Shown here: in pieces, positions 15,245 to 25,233 of the stretch | Layout of the letters: every line of letters starts with the position of its first letter | How positions within the stretch are numbered: position 1 is the stretch's first letter | Assembly: GCF_000321025.1 (NCBI RefSeq) | Contig: NZ_HE610719.1 | Coordinates: 75,272 to 118,602 of the forward strand | Source of the DNA: Peptoniphilus senegalensis JC140 | Lineage (GTDB): Bacteria > Bacillota > Clostridia > Tissierellales > Peptoniphilaceae | Direction: 5' to 3' | Length of the DNA stretch: 43,331 nucleotides | Notes under the pieces: model-generated | Seen by the model: only the letters and a program-made list of their open reading frames with translations | Told to the model about the DNA's origin: nothing | The model's database searches: none | Made by a program: the position numbers and the translations under genes

Positions 15245-17162
15245 AAAAATGAAGGTCGCTAATATCATTGGAAATATATCTGATATGGATTCTGTTGTCC
15301 TTGACATTTTAAATTTGAAATGTATGCAATTTATGTCTGCTGAAGCTAATATGGCAGACAACAAGTTTACATTTAGCTTAGACAATGAAGAAAATTTAGA
15401 GAGAAATCTTGAGTTAAACTATATTTCGCCTATTGAAGAGGATGAAGCTCACAAATCTTCTGCTAAAAAAGCAGCTGAGATTATGAAGTTTTTGGGAATC
15501 GACAAAATTGATGATTCTTACTTTGAAAAGGTAAATGTGGATGAAGACATTGATTCCTTTGTAAAAAATATCAGTGAAAAAATTAATGAATATGAACAAA
15601 CTAAAGAAAATTTAAAAATCCTTGATACTTTAAAGGAAAATTATGAATTATTTAAAAATGTTGATATTGATTTAAAAGACATCGCTGATTTAAGATACTT
15701 CAATACTAGGTTTGGTTTCTTGGACAAGGATGCAAGATATAGATTAAAGAAAAATTATGGCAATATCTTGGCGATGATTTATCACACAGGCACTGTTGAT
15801 AATAGAGAGCTTTTCCTAGTAATTTATCCAAAGGAAACGGAAACTGATGTAGACAGAGTTCTAAAGAGCTTGAACTTTACTGAAGTTGAACTTCTTGGGG
15901 AAAATATCGAAGGAACAGCTAATTTAATTTATAAAAACATTGAAGAAGAAGAGGAAAATATTAAGAGAAAGATTTTTGAAATTGAAGAATATAAAAAGAA
16001 TCTTTTGAAAAGTAGAAGTGAAGATTTAAAAACTACTCTTGCTCACATGCTTAGCTATGAAGAAATTGAAAAATCTAAGAAGTTTATGCTTAAATCAAAT
16101 AAATATTTTTATCTTTCAGGTTGGGTTGGAGAATCTGATAAAAATAGGTTAAATAAAAAGCTATCTAAATACAAAGAGATTAATATTGAGTATTTTGATC
16201 CCAATAATGAGAATATGAAAATTCCAACAAAGTTAAAAAATGCAAATTTTTTCAAGCCCTTTGAACTACTAATAAATATGTATGGGACACCTAATTATGG
16301 GGAATTTGACCCTACTGTAATTTTTGGTATAACATACATGATTCTTTTTGGAGCAATGTTTGGCGATTTGGGTCAAGGGGCTGTATTTGCAATTGCTGGA
16401 CTGATGTTAGCAAAGAAGAACAAAGACTTTGGCGGTCTTCTTTTAAGGATGGGTGCATCATCTATGTTTTTTGGCTTGATGTATGGATCGGTTTTTGGAA
16501 GCGAAGAAATTATTCCTGCAGTGTGGTTTAGGCCCTTTGAAAATATAAATGATACACTTATAATTGCAATTTACTTTGGCATTATTTTACTTGCCATAGC
16601 CTATGGCATAGGTATTTACAATAGACTAAAAAGTGGTAGACCAGATGAAGCCTTTTTCTCAAAGGAAGGTTTTTTGGGAGTTTTAATTTTTGTTGCAATG
16701 ATTAACATTGGCATGTCAGTTATGGGAGCAAGTGCCCCTATACCTATGAATATCTCACTTAAAATTTTAATTGTATGTCTTGTGATTATGCTATTAAAAA
16801 GACCTATTCTTAAAGTTTTATTTAAGAGAGAAGGAGAAGGATCTGCCTCAGATTATTATATTGAGTCATCCTTTGGGCTATTAGAAGCTCTTTTGTCAAC
16901 TATGTCATCTATTATTTCATTTATAAGGGTAGGTGCCTTTGCAATAAATCACGTTGGTTTGTTCTTGGCATTTAAGACACTTGGAGAAATGGTTGGTTCA
17001 AGTGGAGGAAATATTGCAGTTTTAATTTTTGGCAATATTTTGATTTTAGGACTTGAAGGTCTAATTGTATTTATTCAATCTCTAAGACTTGAATATTACG
17101 AAATGTTTAGCAAGTATTATAGTGGTGACGGCGTACTTTTTGAAGCCGATAAAATTTATTAA
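15234..17162 (+). CDS. ntpI: V-type ATPase subunit I
   Basis: A 642-residue subunit I (a-subunit equivalent). The N-terminal cytoplasmic half (about 1-345) has long helical arms. The C-terminal half has about seven to eight membrane helices, starting near FDPTVIFGITYMILFGAMFG. It includes the family signature FGDLGQGAVFA, and IISFIRVGAFAINHVGLF, whose Arg is the essential stator residue for ion release to the rotor. TTG 15234 (MAVEKMKVAN) was chosen because it matches the usual NtpI start and has GGAAGTGA 5 nt upstream; ATG 15249 is the alternative. Confidence 0.92.
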   Translation: MAVEKMKVANIIGNISDMDSVVLDILNLKCMQFMSAEANMADNKFTFSLDNEENLERNLELNYISPIEEDEAHKSSAKKAAEIMKFLGIDKIDDSYFEKVNVDEDIDSFVKNISEKINEYEQTKENLKILDTLKENYELFKNVDIDLKDIADLRYFNTRFGFLDKDARYRLKKNYGNILAMIYHTGTVDNRELFLVIYPKETETDVDRVLKSLNFTEVELLGENIEGTANLIYKNIEEEEENIKRKIFEIEEYKKNLLKSRSEDLKTTLAHMLSYEEIEKSKKFMLKSNKYFYLSGWVGESDKNRLNKKLSKYKEINIEYFDPNNENMKIPTKLKNANFFKPFELLINMYGTPNYGEFDPTVIFGITYMILFGAMFGDLGQGAVFAIAGLMLAKKNKDFGGLLLRMGASSMFFGLMYGSVFGSEEIIPAVWFRPFENINDTLIIAIYFGIILLAIAYGIGIYNRLKSGRPDEAFFSKEGFLGVLIFVAMINIGMSVMGASAPIPMNISLKILIVCLVIMLLKRPILKVLFKREGEGSASDYYIESSFGLLEALLSTMSSIISFIRVGAFAINHVGLFLAFKTLGEMVGSSGGNIAVLIFGNILILGLEGLIVFIQSLRLEYYEMFSKYYSGDGVLFEADKIY

Positions 17163-17176
17163 TGAGGAGTTTAAAG

Positions 17177-17599
17177 ATGGAAAAAATTATTATTTTCGCA
17201 GTTTTGACAGTATTTTCAATGGTTGTTACAGGTTTTTATTTCATATACAAGGGAACAGATGCAAATAGAAAATTTGCCCGTGCTTTTTTGAAACTTAACC
17301 TATTTGTTTTTGCACCAGTATTTGTATTTGGTCTTATTTCATTAGTACCTCAAATGGCATCAGCTGCAGCAGCTGCTCCAACATCAGGTAACGGTCTTGG
17401 ATTTTTAGCAGCAGGTCTTTCAACTGGTCTTGCATCTCTTGGGGCTGGTGTTGCCGTATCAAACGTAGGTTCTGCAGCAATTGGGGCTGTATCTGAAGAC
17501 CCTAACATTCTTGGTAAATCAATGATCTACCTAGGACTTGCAGAAGGTATTGCTATTTATGGTCTTATCATTTCAATCATGATTCTTGGAAGACTATAA
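17177..17599 (+). CDS. ntpK: V-type ATPase rotor subunit K
   Basis: A 140-residue membrane-ring subunit. Residues about 70-140 form one complete helical hairpin (GLGFLAAGLSTGLASLGAGV ... ISEDPNILGKS-like loop ... GLAEGIAIYGLIISIMIL) with the ion-carrying Glu in LAEGIAIYG. The N-terminal 65 residues hold two more hydrophobic helices without a hairpin signature or acidic residue; these could be a degenerate first hairpin or a leader. No Gln in the first helix or Ser/Thr beside the Glu is seen, the residues that coordinate Na+ in sodium-type rings, so proton coupling is more likely (inference). GAGGAG precedes ATG 17177. Confidence 0.9.
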   Translation: MEKIIIFAVLTVFSMVVTGFYFIYKGTDANRKFARAFLKLNLFVFAPVFVFGLISLVPQMASAAAAAPTSGNGLGFLAAGLSTGLASLGAGVAVSNVGSAAIGAVSEDPNILGKSMIYLGLAEGIAIYGLIISIMILGRL

Positions 17600-17601
17600 T
17601 A

Positions 17602-17916
17602 ATGAAGTCAATTCTTTTAACATCAAATGACGATATAATTAACGGCCTTCGCCTTGCAGGTGTAAGGTCTGTTAAATGTAATGACAGAGCTGAACTTTTA
17701 AAAAATTTCAAATCATACACAAAAACTGAAGATATTGGAATAATTATTTTGACTTACTCTTCCTTTAAGGAAATTAAGGATGAAGTTTTGGAATTTAAAC
17801 TTACAGGTAAGCTTCCACTTGTTGTAACTATTCCCGATCTCGACGGTAAAATGGAAGATGATTTTATTTTGAAATATGTCAGAGAATCTGTTGGTGTGAA
17901 AGCTGTAGGTGATTAA
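17602..17916 (+). CDS. ntpG: V-type ATPase subunit F
   Basis: A 104-residue protein with the Rossmann-like fold of V/A-ATPase subunit F. Its pattern is SNDDIINGLRLAGV, then EDIGIIILTYSSFKEI, then LPLVVTIPDLDGK (family: I.D.DT..GFRLAG, DIGIILITE, LP.IV.IP). Subunit F sits on the central rotor shaft with subunit D. It begins 2 nt after the K stop, and the E gene begins directly after its stop. In Enterococcus hirae nomenclature this small protein is NtpG; other bacteria call it AtpF. Confidence 0.85.
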   Translation: MKSILLTSNDDIINGLRLAGVRSVKCNDRAELLKNFKSYTKTEDIGIIILTYSSFKEIKDEVLEFKLTGKLPLVVTIPDLDGKMEDDFILKYVRESVGVKAVGD

Positions 17917-18558
17917 ATGATTTTACTTGAAAACAAAATTGCCATATTCAACAAAATTGTTTTTTTAAAGCAAAAGGAAGAATGTGAAAAGAGGATAAGA
18001 GAAGAAAAGGAAAAGGCTAAAAAGATTTTGGCTGAAAAAATTGAATCTCTTAAAAATGATGAAGAAGCTTTTGTCGATAGAAGAGTTACTTTAGCTAAGA
18101 GAAGAGGATATGAGCTTATTGCTTCTGTTGAAGAAAAAAAGAGAGTTCTCTTCTTAGAAGAAGATGAAAAACTATTAAATGAGTTATTAGATACTCTTTC
18201 ACAAAAACTTTTAGCATTTACCAAGACTGATGAATATGTGGATTTAGAAACTGAAAACTTTAAAGACATTTTAGATGAAATAGATGAAAAGAGTATTTAT
18301 CTCTATGTAAAGAAGGATGAAAATGAAAAGCTTATTGAAAAATTTAAAGAAATTGCCAAGGAAAAGGGCGTTGAATTAAATATAGATGAGCTTTATGAAT
18401 ACCACATAGGTGGTTTTATAATTTCTGATATGAAAAGGACTTACAATATCAACTTGTCACTAAAAAACAAGTTGGAAGATATGAGATATGAAATTGGCTC
18501 TATGCTACATGAAAAATTAAAAGAAAGAGGTGAGGTCATTGGAAAAGGCAACAATTAA
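17917..18558 (+). CDS. ntpE: V-type ATPase stalk subunit E
   Basis: A 213-residue protein with an N-terminal coiled coil (about 20-110, dense in Glu/Lys) and a C-terminal globular domain ending YHIGGFIISDMKRTYNINLS, typical of V/A-ATPase subunit E. The G-G-F/V-x-I-x-x-x-x-x-x-x-x-x-D/N-x-S/T signature is readable. It forms the peripheral stalk with the G/H subunit at the start of the operon. ATG follows the F stop directly and has GGTGAT upstream. Its end overlaps subunit A by 20 nt. Confidence 0.88.
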   Translation: MILLENKIAIFNKIVFLKQKEECEKRIREEKEKAKKILAEKIESLKNDEEAFVDRRVTLAKRRGYELIASVEEKKRVLFLEEDEKLLNELLDTLSQKLLAFTKTDEYVDLETENFKDILDEIDEKSIYLYVKKDENEKLIEKFKEIAKEKGVELNIDELYEYHIGGFIISDMKRTYNINLSLKNKLEDMRYEIGSMLHEKLKERGEVIGKGNN

Positions 18559-20311
18559 ATCAGTTGACGGACCTGTTGTAATTGGAAAAAATATGGCTGA
18601 TTATAAAATAAGAGAAATGGTTCTTGTTGGAGAAAAAAAATTAATTGGCGAAGTTATTTCAATTGACGGTGACCTTGGCACAGTGCAAGTTTACGAAGAA
18701 ACTGAAGGTCTAAAAAGAGATGAAGATATAATCTCAACTGGCGCTCCTCTTTCTGTTAAACTTGGGCCTGGAATGATTAGAGGTATTTTTGATGGTATTG
18801 AAAGACCTCTTGAATCTATAAAAAAAGAGCATGGCTCCTTTATGCCTGAAGGCCTTGGACTTATTTCCCTTGATGAAGAAAAACTTTGGGATGTAACTTT
18901 TAAGGTTTCTCTACATGACAAGGTTCGTGGCGGACAAATTTTTGCAGAAGTTCCTGAAACTGATATTATTACTCACAAAGTTATGATTCCTCCAGAAGTA
19001 AGTGGCGAAGTAGTAGAAATTCTTGACGATGGAAAATATAATATTGAAACAGTTTTATTAAAGGTCAAGGATGAATATGGAAAGATAAACGAAATAAAAA
19101 TGTATCAAAACTGGCCAGTAAGAATTCCTAGACCAGTTAAGGAAAGACTTCCTATTGACAAACTTCTTGTCACTGGACAAAGAGTTTTTGATGTATTTTT
19201 CCCAATTGCCAAGGGTGGTACTACAGCAATTCCTGGTGGGTTTGGTACTGGAAAGACTATGACTCAACATCAAATAGCAAAGTATTGCGATGCTGATATT
19301 ATTATCTACATTGGCTGTGGAGAACGTGGCAATGAAATGACAGAAGTTTTGGAAGATTTTCCAAAGCTAATTGACCCTAACACGGGCAAGGCACTTATGG
19401 ATAGGACTATCCTAATTGCCAACACATCTAATATGCCAGTTGCTGCTCGTGAAGCGTCAATTTATACTGGTGTAACTATGGCAGAATATTTTAGGGACAT
19501 GGGCTATCATGTAGCCTTAATGGGCGACTCAACTTCTCGTTGGGCAGAAGCTCTTCGTGAAATTTCTGGTCGTCTAGAAGAAATGCCTGCAGAAGAAGGA
19601 TACCCTGCTTATCTTCCATCAAGAATTGCAGGATTCTATGAAAGGGCTGGTTATGTAAAGACACTTTCAAGTAGCGAAGGTTCTGTAACACTTATTGGTG
19701 CAGTTTCTCCTGCTGGTGGAGACTTCTCTGAGCCAGTAACTGAAAATACAAAGAGATTTGTAAATGTATTTTTGGCACTAGACAAGGAACTTGCCTACTC
19801 AAGACATTATCCAGCTATTAACTGGATGAATTCTTATTCTGGTTATATTCCACTTCTCAAGAATTATTATGACATGAGACTTGATGGGGATCTTCCTGAT
19901 TTGAGAATAAAATATTTAGATTTACTTCACAAAGAAGCAAAATTAAATGAAATTGTAATGCTAGTTGGCGAAGATGTTTTGCCAGATGAAGAAAGACTTG
20001 TCCTAGAAATATGCCGTGTTGTAAAAGTTGGCTTCTTACAACAAAATGCCTTTAACCCAATTGACACCTTTGTGCCACTAGAAAAGCAATTTGAAATGTT
20101 AAAGACAATTGACAATCTTTATGAAAAGGGAAAGGAAGCTTTAAAACTTAAAATTCCAATTTCAGTAATAAAGAACGATGCCCTTTACGGAAAAGTAATC
20201 AACATGAAGTACGATATAGAAAACGAAAATTTAAAGAAATTTGTAAGCTTGAACAATGAAATAAATGACTTTTATTTAGAGCTTAGCGGAAGCTATGGTG
20301 ATGAAGAATGA
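18539..20311 (+). CDS. ntpA: V-type ATPase catalytic subunit A
   Basis: A 590-residue catalytic subunit. It begins [18 protein letters not shown], includes the long non-homologous insertion peculiar to A subunits, and carries the P-loop GGFGTGKT ([15 protein letters not shown]). Other motifs are [13 protein letters not shown] with the catalytic Glu, and [22 protein letters not shown] 18539 is the start because GAGGTGAGG lies just upstream; the in-frame GTG at 18530 falls inside that site. It hydrolyses or makes ATP at the interface with subunit B. Stop overlaps subunit B as ATGA. Confidence 0.97.
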   Translation: MEKATIKSVDGPVVIGKNMADYKIREMVLVGEKKLIGEVISIDGDLGTVQVYEETEGLKRDEDIISTGAPLSVKLGPGMIRGIFDGIERPLESIKKEHGSFMPEGLGLISLDEEKLWDVTFKVSLHDKVRGGQIFAEVPETDIITHKVMIPPEVSGEVVEILDDGKYNIETVLLKVKDEYGKINEIKMYQNWPVRIPRPVKERLPIDKLLVTGQRVFDVFFPIAKGGTTAIPGGFGTGKTMTQHQIAKYCDADIIIYIGCGERGNEMTEVLEDFPKLIDPNTGKALMDRTILIANTSNMPVAAREASIYTGVTMAEYFRDMGYHVALMGDSTSRWAEALREISGRLEEMPAEEGYPAYLPSRIAGFYERAGYVKTLSSSEGSVTLIGAVSPAGGDFSEPVTENTKRFVNVFLALDKELAYSRHYPAINWMNSYSGYIPLLKNYYDMRLDGDLPDLRIKYLDLLHKEAKLNEIVMLVGEDVLPDEERLVLEICRVVKVGFLQQNAFNPIDTFVPLEKQFEMLKTIDNLYEKGKEALKLKIPISVIKNDALYGKVINMKYDIENENLKKFVSLNNEINDFYLELSGSYGDEE

Positions 20312-21699
20312 AAAAAGAATATTTAACACTTGATAGAATTGAAGGCTCCTTACTAGAACTTTCTAATCTTCACAGAGTTAGTTATGGCGAAGTTGTAAAG
20401 ATTATATCAAAGGACGGCAAGAGGTCTGAAATTGGTCAAGTAATAAAAATTGATGATGACAAGGCAATTGTTCAGGTCTTTGGCAACAACTTAGGTGTGT
20501 CCACAAAAAATACTAAGGTAGAATTTTCTGCTCATCCCTTTGAAATACCACTATCAGGAGAAATTTTGGGAAGGGTATTTAATGGAACAGCTGAGCCAAT
20601 AGACAAGGGTGGTGCAATCTATTCCAAGGATGTATATAACATCAACGGCAGACCAATAAACCCATCAGCAAGAGAATACCCAAGAAACTTTATCCAAACA
20701 GGTATATCTTCAATTGATGGGCTAATGACCCTAATTAGGGGACAAAAACTTCCAATTTTTTCAGGATCAGGACTTCCACACAATGAAGTTGCTGCACAAA
20801 TTGTAAGACAGGCAAAAATTGCCGACGAAGGCGGAGAAAATAACTTTGCCATAGTTTTTGCTGCCATTGGCGTAAAGCATGATGAAGCAGACTTTTTTAG
20901 AGAAAGCTTTAAAAATTCTGGCGTAATTGACAAGGTAGTAATGTATATAAATTATGCAGATGATCCAATTATGGAAAGATTAATTGCACCAAAGTGTGCC
21001 TTAACAGCTGCAGAATATTTAGCCTTTGAAAAAAACATGCAAGTTCTTGTAATAATGACAGACATCACTTCCTATGCTGAAGCCCTAAGAGAAGTTTCTT
21101 CATCAAGAGAAGAAGTGCCATCAAGAAAGGGCTATCCAGGACACCTTTATTCAGACCTAGCAGCTCTTTATGAAAGGGCTGGTATGATTAAGGATAGCGA
21201 TGGTTCAGTAACACTTATTCCAATTCTTACAATGCCTAATGATGATATTACTCATCCAATCCCAGACTTAACTGGCTATATCACAGAAGGTCAAATTGTA
21301 GTAAGTCGTGATTTGTTCGCCAAGGGAGTTTATCCACCGATTGATGTTCTTCCGTCTCTTTCAAGACTTATGAAGGACGGCATTGGGGAAGGATACACAA
21401 GAGAAGATCATCCAGATTTATCTTCTCAACTTTTTGCATCATATTCAAAGGTACAAGAAACTAGAGCCCTTGCACAAATTATTGGCGAAGATGACATTTC
21501 TGATGATGAAAAATTAGTTTTAAAATTTGGAAATGAGTTTGAAAAGAGATTTTTGACACAAGACCAAAATGAAAATAGAGATATAGAAGAGACCCTAAAT
21601 TTAGGTTGGGAACTTCTAAAGATTCTTCCTCCTGAAATGATTGATAGAATTGACCCTAAGTTAAAAGAAAAATATTTAGGTGATAATAATGGCAATTAA
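20308..21699 (+). CDS. ntpB: V-type ATPase regulatory subunit B
   Basis: A 463-residue subunit B that alternates with A in the V1 head. Recognisable strings are [12 protein letters not shown]-like [30 protein letters not shown] and [19 protein letters not shown], where a degenerate P-loop (GSGLPHN) replaces the catalytic one, as in all B subunits. Later come [15 protein letters not shown] and [29 protein letters not shown] gives a good site before the overlapping ATG. The non-catalytic nucleotide site fits the missing GKT. Confidence 0.97.
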   Translation: MKKEYLTLDRIEGSLLELSNLHRVSYGEVVKIISKDGKRSEIGQVIKIDDDKAIVQVFGNNLGVSTKNTKVEFSAHPFEIPLSGEILGRVFNGTAEPIDKGGAIYSKDVYNINGRPINPSAREYPRNFIQTGISSIDGLMTLIRGQKLPIFSGSGLPHNEVAAQIVRQAKIADEGGENNFAIVFAAIGVKHDEADFFRESFKNSGVIDKVVMYINYADDPIMERLIAPKCALTAAEYLAFEKNMQVLVIMTDITSYAEALREVSSSREEVPSRKGYPGHLYSDLAALYERAGMIKDSDGSVTLIPILTMPNDDITHPIPDLTGYITEGQIVVSRDLFAKGVYPPIDVLPSLSRLMKDGIGEGYTREDHPDLSSQLFASYSKVQETRALAQIIGEDDISDDEKLVLKFGNEFEKRFLTQDQNENRDIEETLNLGWELLKILPPEMIDRIDPKLKEKYLGDNNGN

Positions 21700-22333
21700 G
21701 GTCACACCAACTAAGGCAAATTTAATAGCATCAAAGAATGCTCTTGTCTTAGCAGAGAAGGGTTATGACCTTCTCGACAAAAAGAGAACTGTCCTCATAA
21801 AAGAGATGATGGACTTAAATAAAAATGCCAAGACCTTACAATTTCAAATAGAAGAGAAATTTAAAGATTCTTATGATGAACTTGTTATGGCGACAATTTC
21901 TATGGGAGCACTTTCTCTTAAAGAATTAGGGGAAGCTGCACCAGAAGAAAATGATTTTGAGGTCATTTCTCGCTCAGTAATGGGACTTGAACTTCCGAAG
22001 GTTAAGTATGAGAAGAAAAAGATCAAGGCAGACTATTCTCTTCACAAATCTAATGCAGCCTTTGACAGGGCAAAAATTAATATTTCTGAAATTCTTCCAG
22101 TTATTTATGAACTTGCAGAGATAGAGACATCTGTCTTTAGACTTGCAAATGAAATAAAAAAGACTGCCAAGAGAGCAAATGCTCTTGATAAAATTCAAAT
22201 ACCTAAGTACAATCATATAATTAGTGAGATAGAAGAGATTCTTGCAGAAAAAGAAAGAGAAGATTTCTTCAGACTTAAAAAGGTAAAGAATAAAAAGAAT
22301 AAAAAAAATGAAGAAGTTAAAGAAAATAAATAG
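21689..22333 (+). CDS. ntpD: V-type ATPase rotor subunit D
   Basis: A 214-residue protein, central rotor shaft of the V-ATPase. It begins [20 protein letters not shown], matching the family start (P-T-K-x-x-L). Two long helices cover most of the length, and the C-terminal segment [20 protein letters not shown] matches the conserved R-R-V-N-A-L-E pattern. A lysine-rich tail follows. ATG 21689 has GGTGAT upstream, inside the end of subunit B; an in-frame GTG nine bases earlier overlaps that site. It is the last gene of the operon. Confidence 0.92.
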   Translation: MAIKVTPTKANLIASKNALVLAEKGYDLLDKKRTVLIKEMMDLNKNAKTLQFQIEEKFKDSYDELVMATISMGALSLKELGEAAPEENDFEVISRSVMGLELPKVKYEKKKIKADYSLHKSNAAFDRAKINISEILPVIYELAEIETSVFRLANEIKKTAKRANALDKIQIPKYNHIISEIEEILAEKEREDFFRLKKVKNKKNKKNEEVKENK

Positions 22334-22344
22334 AATAGACTATA

Positions 22345-22383
22345 AAAAGATCCTAGAGCTAATTGAAGTTTTAGGATTTTTTT
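22345..22383 (+). terminator. Terminator of the V-ATPase operon
   Basis: ATCCTA (22350-22355) pairs with TAGGAT (22372-22377), extended by A-T pairs, and is followed by seven Ts. The loop is 16 nt. It is the only such signal between subunit D and the GntR gene. Confidence 0.65.
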
Positions 22384-22418
22384 GATGTAAAATTTTTCAA
22401 AAAATTTTTATTTTTCTC

Positions 22419-22446
22419 TTGCATTTTTTTGAAAGTTGTATATAAT
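22419..22446 (+). promoter_or_regulatory. Promoter of the GntR-ABC operon
   Basis: TTGCAT (22419-22424), a 16-bp spacer and TATAAT (22441-22446) form a good sigma-A promoter upstream of the YtrA-type regulator. Confidence 0.65.
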
Positions 22447-22451
22447 AATTA

Positions 22452-22473
22452 TTGTATTAAGTAATTGGTACAA
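22452..22473 (+). promoter_or_regulatory. Candidate operator of the YtrA-type regulator
   Basis: TTGTA-N12-TACAA arms with a partly symmetric centre (TTAAGTAATTGG) give an imperfect 22-bp dyad with 16 of 22 symmetric positions. It lies 5 bp after the -10 box, at the transcription start. YtrA-type GntR proteins repress their own operon from such promoter dyads, so this is the likely binding site. Confidence 0.5.
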
Positions 22474-22566
22474 AGATACAAAACATTTTATTTTACTTTA
22501 AAATAAAAAGAGCAAGTAAAAGCAAATGAAATATTAGCTAATAAAAATTATATGAAGGAGGTAAAT

Positions 22567-22926
22567 ATGGAATTTGATAATAATAGACCTATTTATCTAC
22601 AACTTCTTGAAGATTTCAAATTAAAAATTTCAAGTGGACAGTGGAAGAGTGGGGACAAGATGGACACTGTTAGAAATTTGGCAAAAATTTATGGTGTAAA
22701 TCCAAACACAGTGCAAAGAGCTCTTCAAGAGCTAGAGAGAGAAGATCTCGCTAAATCAAATAGGACTAGCGGAAGATTTATAACTGATGACGAGGAAAAA
22801 ATTAATGAGTTGGCAAAGGGAGCTTTCTATAGGTCATGCGACGATTTAATTAGTGTCGCAGATGAGCTGAAGCTGACAAAGGAAAAGTCGCTTAAACTTT
22901 TAGATGAATATTGGAGGGAAATATGA
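22567..22926 (+). CDS. GntR family regulator, YtrA type
   Basis: A 119-residue regulator with a winged helix-turn-helix at the N-terminus: RPIYLQLLEDFKLKISSGQW, GDKMDTVRNLAKIYGVNPNT and VQRALQELEREDLAKSN. It has only a short C-terminal helix pair instead of a large ligand domain, as in the YtrA subfamily. AAGGAGGTAAAT fixes ATG 22567; the earlier in-frame ATG at 22552 would precede this site. It overlaps the ABC ATPase gene by 4 nt and probably represses this three-gene operon in response to wall stress or a transported compound (family inference). Confidence 0.9.
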   Translation: MEFDNNRPIYLQLLEDFKLKISSGQWKSGDKMDTVRNLAKIYGVNPNTVQRALQELEREDLAKSNRTSGRFITDDEEKINELAKGAFYRSCDDLISVADELKLTKEKSLKLLDEYWREI

Positions 22927-23609
22927 GCAAATTAGAAATAAAAAATTTATCTATGGGCTACAAAAATAAAGTTCTTGATGATTTAAACTTAGAACTTGAA
23001 AAGGGACAGATTGTTGGGCTTGTTGGACCAAATGGAGCAGGTAAATCGACTCTTTTAAGAATTCTTGCAGGTTTAGAAATGACTTACAAGGGAAATGTCC
23101 TAATAGATGGAGAAAATATTACTTACAAAACAGGGGAAATTTTATCTTATCAACCTGATAAGTTTGCTATGAGTGAAAAACTTTCTGTTAAAGAAGTTGT
23201 TAAGACTTACAAACTATTTTTTAAAGACTTCGATGAGGACAAATTTTATAAAATATTTAATGAATTTAACTTACCACAAAAGGCAAAGGTAAAGGAAATG
23301 AGTAAGGGTATGAGAGAAAAAATGCAAATTGCACTTAGTCTTTCAAGAAAGGCTGAAATATTTTTACTTGACGAACCAATTTCTGGTGTGGATCCTTCTG
23401 CGAGAAAGGCAATAATCCAAACTATTTTAAATAATTTTGAAGAAGATAACCTAATCATAGTTTCAACTCATCTTATAAATCAAATTGAACCACTTTTAGA
23501 CAGAGTTTTATTCCTATCAGATGGAAAGATTATGATAAATAAAACCGTTGATGAGATAAGAAGTGAAGAAAATATGAGCATAGAAGACTACTTTACGGAG
23601 GTATTTTAA
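22923..23609 (+). CDS. ABC transporter ATPase of the YtrA operon
   Basis: A 228-residue ATPase with Walker A GPNGAGKST, signature MSKGMREK (in place of LSGGQ), Walker B IFLLDEPISGVD and switch His in STHLI. The degenerate signature MSKGM is typical of BcrA/YtrB-like exporters involved in antibiotic or lantibiotic resistance. ATG 22923 follows TTGGAGGG and overlaps the GntR stop as ATGA. It works with the permease downstream (TAATG overlap). Confidence 0.88.
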   Translation: MSKLEIKNLSMGYKNKVLDDLNLELEKGQIVGLVGPNGAGKSTLLRILAGLEMTYKGNVLIDGENITYKTGEILSYQPDKFAMSEKLSVKEVVKTYKLFFKDFDEDKFYKIFNEFNLPQKAKVKEMSKGMREKMQIALSLSRKAEIFLLDEPISGVDPSARKAIIQTILNNFEEDNLIIVSTHLINQIEPLLDRVLFLSDGKIMINKTVDEIRSEENMSIEDYFTEVF

Positions 23610-24373
23610 TGGGAAAATTACTTGGACATCAAATAAGAAATCATTTTAAAAATAATTGGTTTATTCCAGTTTTGCCAGTGGCCCTAATTATTTTTGGATT
23701 ATTATTCTCAAATGTTAATAATTCAGTTGGTGATAGTGCAATTGTTTTGGGAGTGATGGCACTAATGTTTGGCTACATGGCAGCAGCTATATCAGTAATA
23801 GTTGGCGATTACAATATGTTCTTTGGCGACAGTGCCCTATTTTATGAATCAACACCAATTAGTCCTTCAGCAAAAACTTTTTCAAGATTCTTATATTATC
23901 TTATAATGTTTATAATCTATTCACTTTATGTAGCGTTAATTGAGTTCTTATTTATGGCGGTTCCATCTGTTGATGGTGGAGTAATAAATATAAATTGGGC
24001 AGATTTAAGTGAGGTAATTAATGAAGTTGGAGTAAGAAACATATTAGTACTTCTTGCTTGGATTCTAATATTTTTATTTAACCACATAATTAGAATAATC
24101 TTTGCAGTGACACTTGGCGGCGGAAAAAAACTAAGAAGATTTGGACTAGGTGGACCAGTCCTTGTTTATATAGGACTAGGACTTGTGGAAGGAGCAGTCA
24201 TCTATATCTTAGATAAATTTGACCTATTTACAAATATGGAACTCTTCCTAAACAATGGAGATGTATTTATGAGGGGGATGGGAATAGGAATACTAATCCC
24301 AATGATTCTAGAAACAATAGTCTTATTCTTTGCAGTTTATTATATGCACAAAAATAGAATTTCTGTAAATTAA
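23609..24373 (+). CDS. ABC transporter permease of the YtrA operon
   Basis: A 254-residue membrane protein with about six hydrophobic helices (near 16-31, 40-65, 92-115, 145-170, 180-200 and 222-245). There are no large loops and no sequence motif that defines a substrate. The N-terminus (MGKLLGHQIRNHFKNNWFIP) is the usual cytoplasmic amphipathic start of ABC-2 type permeases. GGAGGT precedes the ATG, which overlaps the ATPase stop. It presumably forms the membrane channel with that ATPase. Substrate unknown. Confidence 0.8.
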   Translation: MGKLLGHQIRNHFKNNWFIPVLPVALIIFGLLFSNVNNSVGDSAIVLGVMALMFGYMAAAISVIVGDYNMFFGDSALFYESTPISPSAKTFSRFLYYLIMFIIYSLYVALIEFLFMAVPSVDGGVININWADLSEVINEVGVRNILVLLAWILIFLFNHIIRIIFAVTLGGGKKLRRFGLGGPVLVYIGLGLVEGAVIYILDKFDLFTNMELFLNNGDVFMRGMGIGILIPMILETIVLFFAVYYMHKNRISVN

Positions 24374-24388
24374 TTTAATTAGATAAAT

Positions 24389-24420
24389 AGTTCATGGGAC
24401 ATCTCATGAACTTTTTTATT
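24389..24420 (+). terminator. Terminator of the GntR-ABC operon
   Basis: AGTTCATG-GGACATCT-CATGAACT is a perfect 8-bp stem followed by TTTTTATT. Confidence 0.85.
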
Positions 24421-24496
24421 TAATTGCAAAGTATAAAGATGTGCTTCAGTGGAAAATTTAATGATATAATTTATTTATTAAATAAGAGGAGAAAAA

Positions 24497-25177
24497 ATGA
24501 TTAAGGCAATTTTATTTGATAAAGATGGAACACTTCTTGAGTTTTCAGAAATTTGGGTGGACTCAATTGTAAAATTTTTAAGTAAAAAAAATTTATGTGA
24601 AGATGCAAAAAGAAAATTATTTAAAAAAATTGGCGTAAAGGAAAATAATGAGGTGGAAGAAAATTCCATCTTGTCATCAGAGACAGTAGAGGACTTGGCG
24701 CTTATTTTTGCTGAATTTATGGAAGAGGGTTCAGATGAAATTTATGAAGAATTAGATGAATTCTTTCTTGATTTTTTAAAGGAAAATAAAAAATTTATAA
24801 GACCAACTTGTGATTTAAAAACCTTATTTGAAAATTTAAAAAGAAGAGGAATAATTATAGGGCTTTTTACTTCAGATAATTATAGGCAGGCAAAATACTC
24901 TATGGAATACTTGAACTTAGACAGCTTTATAGATTTTTATGCAGCTGCAGACTTGTATGAAAAGAAACCAAACACAGAAAGTCTTGAAATTTTTAAAGAA
25001 AAATATTTATTAAGGGATGAAGAAATCATAATAGTAGGGGACTCTAAGGTTGATATGATTTTTGGCAAGGACACAGTAAAGCTTGGCGTATTGTGTGGCA
25101 CAGGCTCAAGGGAAATGCTTTTGAAGTATACAGAAAATATTTCTAAAGACCCAAGAGGAGTTTTAAAATTTCTCTGA
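24497..25177 (+). CDS. HAD-family phosphatase, phosphoglycolate phosphatase-like
   Basis: A 226-residue HAD hydrolase. Motif I is FDKDGTLLEF (nucleophile and acid/base Asp pair). A helical cap follows (about 15-90), then motif II LFTSDN (Thr), motif III Lys in KKPNTESLEIF and motif IV IIVGDSKVDMIFGK. This is the Gph/PGMB class that removes phosphate from small sugar phosphates; the substrate cannot be read from the sequence. AGAGGAG precedes ATG, and TATAAT at 24465-24470 is a likely -10. It is convergent with bL25 and shares a bidirectional terminator. Confidence 0.82.
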   Translation: MIKAILFDKDGTLLEFSEIWVDSIVKFLSKKNLCEDAKRKLFKKIGVKENNEVEENSILSSETVEDLALIFAEFMEEGSDEIYEELDEFFLDFLKENKKFIRPTCDLKTLFENLKRRGIIIGLFTSDNYRQAKYSMEYLNLDSFIDFYAAADLYEKKPNTESLEIFKEKYLLRDEEIIIVGDSKVDMIFGKDTVKLGVLCGTGSREMLLKYTENISKDPRGVLKFL

Positions 25178-25233
25178 TTAAAAAATGTTTAGAATATAGT
25201 GATTTAAGTGTCTTATAAAACTAAAAATCCACA

